Positions 5,969-11,457 of a stretch of 12,314 nucleotides of DNA are shown here, piece after piece. A program made the position numbers and the translations under genes. Position 1 is the first letter of the stretch. Each line of letters opens with the position of its first letter. Under the pieces are notes generated by a model. That model was not told the DNA's origin, ran no database searches, and was given only the letters and a program-made list of their open reading frames with translations. Location of the stretch: positions 1 to 12,314 of the forward strand of contig JBGRQB010000134.1 of NCBI GenBank assembly GCA_041725875.1. The letters run 5' to 3'. This stretch comes from JBGRQB01 sp041725875. GTDB lineage: Bacteria > Bacteroidota > Ignavibacteria > Ignavibacteriales > Melioribacteraceae.

Positions 5969-7195
5969 ATGAAATTAAGAAATATAAATATACTTTTAAT
6001 TGGAATTATTCTTTTTTCTATCGGAAATATCTTTGCACAAGAAAAAGAAGAAAATTTTGAAACAGATGTAATTTCACTTGTTGGAAGAAAAGGACTTCAG
6101 TTCAAAAGCAAAACAGGTGACTTTGTACTAAATCCGTATATGCTGATTCTTGCAAGAGGACAGTTTAACTATGTTGACGATGAAGGATTAAATCTTGCCG
6201 ATCCTGATAATATTATCAATACCGGATTTGGAATTCCAAATGCTATTTTAGGTTTTGCAGGTAAAGCATTTAAAAATGTTTATTACAACTTTGCTGTTGA
6301 TGTTGGTAAAGCCGGAAAGCCTTCACTTCTTAATCAGGCCTGGTTTGATATTTTAATTAAACCGGAGTTCAGAATAAAAGTGGGTAAGTTTAAAACTCCA
6401 ATGAACAGAGCATATCTTGTTCGTTTGGGACAAACACTTTTTCCGGTTGTACCAGCTTCTTTAAATACAAGAATGAACATTCCTTACAGTCTTAATGCAG
6501 CCAATCCTGTATTTGCAACAGGCTTTGATATTGGTGTTCAGCTTCACGGTTTAATAGATAATAAATTGCAATATCAGGCAGGAGTTTTTAACGGAACCGG
6601 AATTAACATAAATATGCCTAAAAATACAACCAGTGATGATAACGGAATTCCTTCTTTGTTATATGCAGGAAGACTTGCATATATGCCTTTCGGACCAATG
6701 CCTTTACACGAAGGTGACCCAAATGATGTAAACAATGTAAAAATGATGATTGCAGCTTCAACTTCATACAATGTGGAAGCAAACAACGAAAGTACAGACG
6801 ATTTCAGATTTGGCGGTGAATTTGCTCTTCTTTATAAAAGATGGTACTTGTCATCAGAATTTTACTATATGAATGTAGACTTTGTTGAAAAACAGCAGAG
6901 AGAACCAAAAATGAATTTCTGGGGCTCTTATATTCAGGCAGGATACCTGTTGGAATGCGGTTTACAGCCAATAGCACGTTTTGAAATGTTCGACAGAAAC
7001 TCAACTGATGATGATGGTTTGCTTTATCTTACTTCAGTAGGGTTCAACTATTTTGTTACTGGTCAAAATCTAAAAGTTCAGGTAATGTACCAGAATTTAA
7101 GTCGTTCAGGTCACGCAACTCAGCTTAAGGCTGATGACGATGATAACGGACTTTCAGAACACAGCGCAGTAGTTCAGCTGCAGTTTTCATTCTAG
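5969..7195 (+). CDS. Second outer-membrane porin (OprP/OprO-like)
   Basis: Predicted outer-membrane beta-barrel channel of 408 residues. The signal peptide is cleaved after IFA (near residue 23). The mature protein opens with FETDVISLVGRKGLQFKSKTGDF, followed by strands such as YMLILARGQFNYV, IKVGKFKTPMNRAYLVR and WYLSSEFYYMNVDF; the pattern resembles phosphate-selective porin O/P-type proteins, including the strand-turn 'GKFKTPMNR'. The C-terminus VVQLQFSF ends in Phe, the usual barrel-assembly signal, in contrast to the operon's first porin. GAGGAAG lies a few bases before the ATG and the spacing to the chorismatase-like gene is 12 bases, so the two are probably co-translated from one mRNA. 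The sequence gives no direct clue to the solute; anionic aromatic acids or iron chelates are guesses from context. Confidence 0.82.
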   Translation: MKLRNINILLIGIILFSIGNIFAQEKEENFETDVISLVGRKGLQFKSKTGDFVLNPYMLILARGQFNYVDDEGLNLADPDNIINTGFGIPNAILGFAGKAFKNVYYNFAVDVGKAGKPSLLNQAWFDILIKPEFRIKVGKFKTPMNRAYLVRLGQTLFPVVPASLNTRMNIPYSLNAANPVFATGFDIGVQLHGLIDNKLQYQAGVFNGTGININMPKNTTSDDNGIPSLLYAGRLAYMPFGPMPLHEGDPNDVNNVKMMIAASTSYNVEANNESTDDFRFGGEFALLYKRWYLSSEFYYMNVDFVEKQQREPKMNFWGSYIQAGYLLECGLQPIARFEMFDRNSTDDDGLLYLTSVGFNYFVTGQNLKVQVMYQNLSRSGHATQLKADDDDNGLSEHSAVVQLQFSF

Positions 7196-7214
7196 AAGAT
7201 GGTGAGGTATTGAG

Positions 7215-7946
7215 ATGAAAAAATTAAATTGGATATCGTTGATTTGTGTAATGCTTTTTTATGCCTGCTCGGGTGCCGGCGGAGGAGATAACAATCCTGT
7301 TGAACCCACAGTGTATAATATAGCCGGTGAGTTGACTATTAAAAACGGAGAAAACTGGAACAGCTTAGATAAAGTGATTTTCAGAATGTTCAAGTACGGA
7401 GTTACACAAACTCCCGATGTTTCCCTTATTTTACAAAAACCGACAAGCGGAAATAAATTAAGTTTCTCTATTTCTGATATTGAAAGAGCTAAATATCAGA
7501 CGGTTCAAATTATTTATGTAAAAAATAACGATGCTGAAAATTATAAAATACTTGCCGATTATGGTGAGGTTGTTATTTCGCAAAAAGATAATGGTCTGCC
7601 TGCAAAAGAAATAGATTTTAGTGCAGTTGCAAAAATTACTTTTTCTATGATTCAAAAAGATTTATTTAATCCTTACTGCGTTAGTTGTCATACTACAAAC
7701 AACAAACTTGGTGATCTTGATTTAAGTGAAGGAAAAAGTTACAAGGCAATGGTAAATGTAAAAGCTGTATTTGATACAAATTATGTGCTTGTTGTTCCGG
7801 GTGATGCTGAAAAAAGTTATCTGGTTATGACTTTAACAGGTGCAAACAGTTCGCCTTTAATGCCGCCAAAACCACTTACCAAGTTTACCGATTCCCAGAT
7901 TGAAATGATTAAAACCTGGATAAACAACGGCGCTAAAGATGATTAA
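7215..7946 (+). CDS. Mono-haem c-type cytochrome lipoprotein
   Basis: Exported lipid-anchored cytochrome of 243 residues. The lipobox is LFYAC with Cys18, followed by a Gly/Asp/Asn-rich linker (SGAGGGDNNPVEPT). Residues about 32-135 form a beta-rich N-terminal domain that I do not recognise. The C-terminal domain carries CVSCH (155-159), VVPGDAEKSYLVMTL (193-207), LMPPKP (215-220; Met216 a candidate sixth haem ligand) and IKTWINNGA (232-240). These are the features of the compact cytochrome domain common in Planctomycetota and Bacteroidota (PSD1/cytochrome c class). It begins 19 bases after the second porin and ends 17 bases before the DAHP synthase gene. It likely passes electrons to or from the di-haem oxidoreductase encoded in the same operon. 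Confidence 0.85.
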   Translation: MKKLNWISLICVMLFYACSGAGGGDNNPVEPTVYNIAGELTIKNGENWNSLDKVIFRMFKYGVTQTPDVSLILQKPTSGNKLSFSISDIERAKYQTVQIIYVKNNDAENYKILADYGEVVISQKDNGLPAKEIDFSAVAKITFSMIQKDLFNPYCVSCHTTNNKLGDLDLSEGKSYKAMVNVKAVFDTNYVLVVPGDAEKSYLVMTLTGANSSPLMPPKPLTKFTDSQIEMIKTWINNGAKDD

Positions 7947-7963
7947 AGGATGTTGAGGAAACA

Positions 7964-8968
7964 ATGATTGTTGAATTAAATAAAAATCTGAGTCCGGCAG
8001 AAACAAATGAATTTTGCCGAAAACTTTCAGAATATAAATGTAACTTGTTATGGAAAAGTGATAAACGACTCCTTCTTGAAGGAGATTTCGATCTTCTAAC
8101 CAGAAATCTGAAAAACTTTCCCGAGTTTGGCAGAACCGAAGTTATTTCTGAAAAATATAAACTGGTTAACAGAAAATTTAATCCGGGCGGAACCGAAATA
8201 AAGTTTGGCGATTTTGGTTTCAGCGAAGATTCCTTTAACATAATTGCGGGTCCCTGCGCAGTTGAAAGCAGAGAACAAATTTTTAAGATTGCAGAATTTG
8301 TTAAAAGCAGAGGAATTAAGTTTTTACGCGGAGGTGTATTCAAACCCAGAACAAGTCCCTACGCTTTTCAGGGATTAAAAGAGGAAGGATTAAAACTTCT
8401 GGCAGAAGTAAAAGAGAAATTTGATCTGAAAATAATTACCGAGGTTATGGACGCCTCCAGGCTGGAAGCTGTTTCCGAAGTAGTTGATATTATTCAGATA
8501 GGATCGCGCAATATGCAGAATTTCTCACTTCTGGAAGCAGTTGGAAAGAAAGGCATTCCTGTTCTCCTGAAAAGGGGAATGGCTGCAACCGTAGAAGATT
8601 ATCTGATGAGTGCCGAACATATTGCTTATCACGGAAACCAGAATATCATTTTGTGCGAAAGAGGAATTAAAACATTTGAAACCTCCTCACGCAACACTTT
8701 GGATCTTAACTCCGTAACAATTATGAAAGAAAAATCACATCTGCCTGTTCTTGTAGATCCCTCGCACGGAACAGGAATAAGAGATAAAGTAATTCCGATG
8801 GCATTGGCCGGCAGCGCTTGCGGTGCCGACGGACTGATTATTGAAATACACAATGAACCGGAAAAGGCATTATCAGACGGACAACAGTCCTTAACTTTTG
8901 AAATGTTTGATGCATTACTCTCCAAGGTTAAGCAGGTTATTTGTGTCAACAATAAATCGTTAAGCTAA
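7964..8968 (+). CDS. aroF: 3-deoxy-7-phosphoheptulonate (DAHP) synthase, type I-beta
   Basis: Condenses phosphoenolpyruvate and erythrose 4-phosphate to DAHP, the first step of the shikimate pathway to chorismate, in the cytoplasm. Residues 1-75 look like the ferredoxin-like regulatory domain seen in Thermotoga-type enzymes. The barrel domain then shows IAGPCAVES (94-102), KPRTSPYAFQG (127-137), QIGSRNMQNFSLL (178-190), LLKRGM (201-206), ERGIKTFE (232-239), RNTLDL (243-248) and VDPSHGTG (264-271). Metal ligands Cys98, His268, Glu294 and Asp305 are all present and sit exactly four residues before their Thermotoga counterparts as I recall them. GAGGA precedes the ATG. It is the last gene of the operon, before a strong terminator, and its company is an envelope iron/redox cluster rather than other aro genes. 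The N-terminal domain suggests feedback control. The symbol aroF is used generically. Confidence 0.93.
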   Translation: MIVELNKNLSPAETNEFCRKLSEYKCNLLWKSDKRLLLEGDFDLLTRNLKNFPEFGRTEVISEKYKLVNRKFNPGGTEIKFGDFGFSEDSFNIIAGPCAVESREQIFKIAEFVKSRGIKFLRGGVFKPRTSPYAFQGLKEEGLKLLAEVKEKFDLKIITEVMDASRLEAVSEVVDIIQIGSRNMQNFSLLEAVGKKGIPVLLKRGMAATVEDYLMSAEHIAYHGNQNIILCERGIKTFETSSRNTLDLNSVTIMKEKSHLPVLVDPSHGTGIRDKVIPMALAGSACGADGLIIEIHNEPEKALSDGQQSLTFEMFDALLSKVKQVICVNNKSLS

Positions 8969-8990
8969 ATGCAAATCGCTTATTCACACA

Positions 8991-9017
8991 AAACCGGGTT
9001 GTAAAGCCCGGTTTTTT
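8991..9017 (+). terminator. Strong rho-independent terminator of the porin-imelysin-DAHP operon
   Basis: AAACCGGG (8991-8998) pairs with CCCGGTTT (9007-9014) over the loop TTGTAAAG, and the T run continues to 9017. It lies 22 bases after the DAHP synthase stop codon and closes the operon. Confidence 0.92.
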
Positions 9018-9043
9018 ATTATCTGCTCTATTTTACATCACCA

Positions 9044-9107
9044 GAAAAAAATAAAAAAAATTAAATATAACTTGACCATTATATTTATTTATACTAAGTT
9101 TAGATAA
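9044..9107 (+). promoter_or_regulatory. rpsD promoter with A-rich upstream element and shared box
   Basis: An A-tract region (9044-9070) that could act as an UP element leads into TTGAC (9072-9076). The TAAGTT core follows 23 bases from the first T of TTGAC (9095-9100), within TATTTATACTAAGTTTAGAT (9086-9105). Here the box is also part of an imperfect palindrome, with outer arms TATTTAT (9086-9092) and ATAAATA (9104-9110) around a central ACTAAGTTTAG. It is the third copy of the promoter block seen at 227-263 and 726-760. Confidence 0.6.
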
Positions 9108-9150
9108 ATATTAAATGCTCTTTTAGTAATTAAGACTCATTCTACAACTC

Positions 9151-9314
9151 GTTAAGTTCCTTTCGTTCCTCAGATTCCCGTTTTTATTAAATAGGCTTTT
9201 GATAAAAAACGGGATATGAGGATCGAGGTTAAACCAAAATTGATATTAAGATGTAAATATCTGGTTACTGTAATCTGCTGTTGCAGAATAGTCAAAGCGG
9301 AAATATATTTTTAG
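9151..9314 (+). promoter_or_regulatory. Structured 5' leader of rpsD, candidate autoregulatory RNA element
   Basis: About 220 bases separate the promoter box from the rpsD start, and most of this can fold. The first hairpin is long: TCCTCA (9167-9172) with TGAGGA (9217-9222), CG 9164-9165 with 9224-9225, and CCCGTTTTT (9177-9185) with AAAAACGGG (9205-9213). The second is GATATT (9242-9247) with AATATC (9256-9261). The third is TCTGC (9274-9278) with GCAGA (9283-9287) around TGTT. Ribosomal protein S4 represses its own synthesis through structured leaders in other bacteria, so the same is plausible here, but I do not recognise a described motif. A 32-codon open frame (ATG 9216, TAG 9312) overlaps the leader and stops just before the rpsD ribosome site. 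The gene-free stretch 8969-9328 otherwise holds only the operon terminator and the rpsD promoter. Confidence 0.5.
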
Positions 9315-9328
9315 AAAAGGAGACGAAA

Positions 9329-9931
9329 TTGAGATATACCGGACCCAAAGTGAAGTTATCGCGAAAGTTAGGATTAGCATTAACTCCCAAAGCTGCAAAG
9401 GTTATGGAAAACAAACCACATCCTCCGGGTCAGCACGGAGTTGAAAGAAGAAGAGGAAAAATTTCCGATTATAAAATGCAGCTTCTTGAAAAACAGAAAT
9501 TAAGATTTCAATATGACATACACGAAAGACAGATGCGCAACTATTATAAAAAAGCCGCAAAAATGTCAGGAAATACAGGTGATAACTTATTACAGCTTCT
9601 TGAAACACGTTTATTAAGTGTTGTTTTCAGAGGCGGTTTGGGAAAAACAATTTATCAGGCCAGACAAATAATTAATCACGGTCACATACTTGTAAACAGC
9701 AAAAAAGTAACTGTTCCCGGCTTTACAATTAAACCGGGCGATGCTATTACTGTTTCTCCTAAAGTTAAAAAGAACGATATGTTCTTTGAAGCATTAAAAC
9801 ACAGCTATCCACCGGAATATATTGAACAGGATAAAGCAAATCTTTGTGTTAAACTGGTTGCTGTTCCCGAACATGATCAAATTCCTGTTGTGTGTAACAT
9901 TACTAATGTAATTGAGTATTATTCAAGGTAA
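9329..9931 (+). CDS. rpsD: 30S ribosomal protein S4
   Basis: Primary 16S rRNA-binding protein of the small subunit, 200 residues. The start is TTG at 9329: AAAAGGAG (9315-9322) lies six bases upstream, and the product begins M-R-Y-T-G-P-K, matching the family start MARYTGP; a start further upstream would add 16 residues unlike any S4. N-terminal marks are KLSRKLGLALTPKA and HPPGQHG (near residues 31-37). The RNA-binding S4 domain follows (LETRLLSVVFRGG, ARQIINHGHILVNSKKV), and the end NVIEYYSR is typical. The N-terminal zinc-knuckle cysteines of the C+ type are absent, so it is the zinc-free form. It stands apart from the usual alpha operon (rpsM-rpsK-rpsD-rpoA-rplQ), which raises the question of a relocated or second copy. 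An acidic unknown protein starts five bases after its stop. Confidence 0.95.
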   Translation: MRYTGPKVKLSRKLGLALTPKAAKVMENKPHPPGQHGVERRRGKISDYKMQLLEKQKLRFQYDIHERQMRNYYKKAAKMSGNTGDNLLQLLETRLLSVVFRGGLGKTIYQARQIINHGHILVNSKKVTVPGFTIKPGDAITVSPKVKKNDMFFEALKHSYPPEYIEQDKANLCVKLVAVPEHDQIPVVCNITNVIEYYSR

Positions 9932-9936
9932 TACAA

Positions 9937-10446
9937 ATGGATAAACTGGTTTACAAATTTATTGCAGTCATATACCGGACAAACGAAAATGAGAAGACCG
10001 ATATAATCAAGTCCGAAAAAATATTTGAATGCAATAACCCGATAGAAGCCAGAGACCGGGCCATTTCCTACTACGACGATTTTGAGGAAATTTTGATTGA
10101 AGCAGAAGAGCTCCGGCTTGAGAAATTTTACACCTCAGATGAATTGCTGGATGAAAAGCCCATAAAATACAGTGCTGTTGATATGGGACTTTTCCTCGTT
10201 ATCAACAACGAAGAAGAAGATAAAATACCACTGACTATTCGTGGTGAAGATAAAGAAGATTTTATTGATCAGTTAGACGGACTTCAACTTGAATATTATT
10301 TTTATCAGCATAATAAGTTCAAAACAAAAGACAAGCCGATGAAAATTAATGTACCGGTTGATGAACTGAATGAAGAGACTTTTTGCATCCTCGACGGAAA
10401 ACTTCTGGATGCTGAATATCTATGCGACTCCGCCGTTTTCTTGTAA
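9937..10446 (+). CDS. Acidic protein of unknown function, coupled to rpsD
   Basis: I do not recognise this 169-residue protein. It is probably real: it starts five bases after the rpsD stop with AAGG (9926-9929) inside the end of rpsD, so translation is likely coupled, and it ends just before a strong terminator. No signal peptide or membrane segment is visible, so it is likely cytoplasmic. It is strongly acidic with many Glu/Asp runs (YYDDFEEILIEAEELRLE near 45-62, NNEEEDK near 90-96, RGEDKEDFIDQLD near 102-114). The N-terminal part (residues 1-60) reads as a strand-helix-strand unit with EKIFECNNPIEARDRAISYY, reminiscent of small alpha/beta domains. Cysteines at 32, 150 and 163 are scattered and form no clear metal motif. 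Its position suggests a link to ribosomes or growth control, but nothing in the sequence proves this. Confidence 0.75.
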   Translation: MDKLVYKFIAVIYRTNENEKTDIIKSEKIFECNNPIEARDRAISYYDDFEEILIEAEELRLEKFYTSDELLDEKPIKYSAVDMGLFLVINNEEEDKIPLTIRGEDKEDFIDQLDGLQLEYYFYQHNKFKTKDKPMKINVPVDELNEETFCILDGKLLDAEYLCDSAVFL

Positions 10447-10459
10447 TCTGTTATATATA

Positions 10460-10489
10460 TCCGGAAGGAAACCCCTTCCGGATTTTTTA
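10460..10489 (+). terminator. Rho-independent terminator after the rpsD unit
   Basis: TCCGGAAGG (10460-10468) pairs perfectly with CCTTCCGGA (10474-10482) around AAACC, followed by six Ts (10483-10488). It ends the rpsD two-gene unit 13 bases after the stop codon. Confidence 0.93.
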
Positions 10490-10551
10490 TAAATAAAACT
10501 TAAAATAGAAATCCTCTAAAGAGAAAGGAAAACTTTAACAGGAACCAGATA

Positions 10552-11391
10552 ATGAAAAACGAAAATGCAGTGAAAGAATTAAACGGAATTCCCGCTACTT
10601 TACTTATTCCGTTATGGGCAAGAGCAGAACACACCAAAAGCCCTGATAATGTTGTTGCCGACGATTACGCAGCATCAATGATAAGATCAATTAATTTTGA
10701 TTTTGAGATCTTTGAAAAAATGAACTCTTTTGTAAAAGCAATGACTATTTCAGGAGTTGCAGCACGTACACTCATTTTTGATAATGCTGTCAGAAGCTTT
10801 ATGGAAAAATATCCTGACGGTGTTGTTCTTAATGTCGGGTGCGGACTCGATGCACGCTTTTTTCGTCTGGATAATGGTAAAGTAAACTGGTTCGATCTCG
10901 ATGTTGGCGAGACAATTGAATTAAGAAAATCCTTTTTTGAGCAGAGTGACAGATACAGGATGGTTAACGCATCAATTTTGAATAAAGAATGGATTGATGA
11001 ATTAAACATCAGCGCAGGTACAAAAGTTCTGATCCTTAGTGAAGGAACTTTAATGTATTTTGACGAAGAAAAAGTAAAAGACTTCGTGTCCCTCGTTATA
11101 AGTAAATTTCCCGATGCTGAACTCCATCTCGAGGTAATTGGAGAAGCATTGAAGGATAAAGTCCATTATACAGTTAAAATTCTTGGCTATAATGATCTTA
11201 CTTTTCCCTGGGCTATGGACGATTACAGCAAAATGGAAAACTGGACAGAAAACCTGAGGTACAGCGGCGCATCAGAATTATTTGATGTTGAAAATTTAAG
11301 CTGGACCTGGTTAGGTAATTTAATAAAAAAGATCCCCGTTTTAAGAAAGAAAATGGGATCATCCATTGTTCATTTCAATGTAATGAACTAA
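10552..11391 (+). CDS. SAM-dependent methyltransferase, PPM1/LCMT/TcmP-like
   Basis: Predicted class I methyltransferase of 279 residues in the leucine carboxyl methyltransferase family (PF04072-type), whose bacterial members methylate carboxyl or hydroxyl groups of small molecules such as polyketides. The SAM-binding motif VVLNVGCGLDARFFRL (91-106) has the family's GCGLDxR signature. Acidic residues in WFDLDVGETIELRKSFF (113-129) would hold the ribose, and LILSEGTLMYFDEEKV (160-175) is the family's post-strand-4 block. There is no signal peptide. AGGA lies just ahead of the ATG. Terminators bracket the gene (10460-10489 and 11423-11457), so it is monocistronic; I see no convincing promoter in the 60 bases upstream. 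The substrate is unknown. An aromatic acid made by the chorismatase-like protein is conceivable, but the genes are in separate units. Confidence 0.85.
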   Translation: MKNENAVKELNGIPATLLIPLWARAEHTKSPDNVVADDYAASMIRSINFDFEIFEKMNSFVKAMTISGVAARTLIFDNAVRSFMEKYPDGVVLNVGCGLDARFFRLDNGKVNWFDLDVGETIELRKSFFEQSDRYRMVNASILNKEWIDELNISAGTKVLILSEGTLMYFDEEKVKDFVSLVISKFPDAELHLEVIGEALKDKVHYTVKILGYNDLTFPWAMDDYSKMENWTENLRYSGASELFDVENLSWTWLGNLIKKIPVLRKKMGSSIVHFNVMN

Positions 11392-11422
11392 ATATATTCT
11401 CAAAATCCATCTCTTTAAACTC

Positions 11423-11457
11423 AAGCTTTCCGGTCCTGACCCGGAAAGCTTTTTTTT
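11423..11457 (+). terminator. Rho-independent terminator between convergent genes
   Basis: AAGCTTTCCGG (11423-11433) pairs perfectly with CCGGAAAGCTT (11441-11451) over TCCTGAC, and the T run continues to 11457. It serves the methyltransferase gene. The T run overlaps the stop codon of the opposing transporter gene (11456-11458). On the minus strand the hairpin lacks a good T tract, so termination there would be weaker. Confidence 0.93.

Noticed and set aside
7448..7460. TTAAGTTT inside the cytochrome gene as a further box
   Set aside because: It is in coding sequence with no matching flanks or TTGAC at the fixed distance.
7933..8343. 136-codon open frame on the minus strand over the DAHP synthase gene
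   Set aside because: It lies opposite a gene with all family motifs, has no ribosome site or family resemblance, and its composition follows the opposite strand.
9044..9070. A-rich tract as an origin or mobile-element remnant
   Set aside because: There are no iterons, DnaA boxes, terminal repeats or transposase remains; an A-rich element upstream of a promoter explains it.
9152..9159. TTAAGTTC in the rpsD leader as a further copy of the shared box
   Set aside because: Only the TAAGTTC core matches; the flanking TATTTA and the TTGAC element are missing, so chance is enough.
9281..9328. 16-residue N-terminal extension of S4 from a TTG at 9281
   Set aside because: S4 proteins start at M-A/R-Y-T-G-P; the strong AAAAGGAG site at 9315-9322 points to the TTG at 9329, and TTG 9281 lies in a hairpin loop without a ribosome site.
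10665..11009. 114-codon open frame on the minus strand within the methyltransferase gene
   Set aside because: It overlaps the SAM-binding motif of a well-supported gene and shows no features of its own.
11423..11457. Terminator hairpin as a bidirectional terminator
   Set aside because: Only the plus-strand side has a T run; the minus-strand continuation (GAGTTTAAAGAG) is not T-rich enough.
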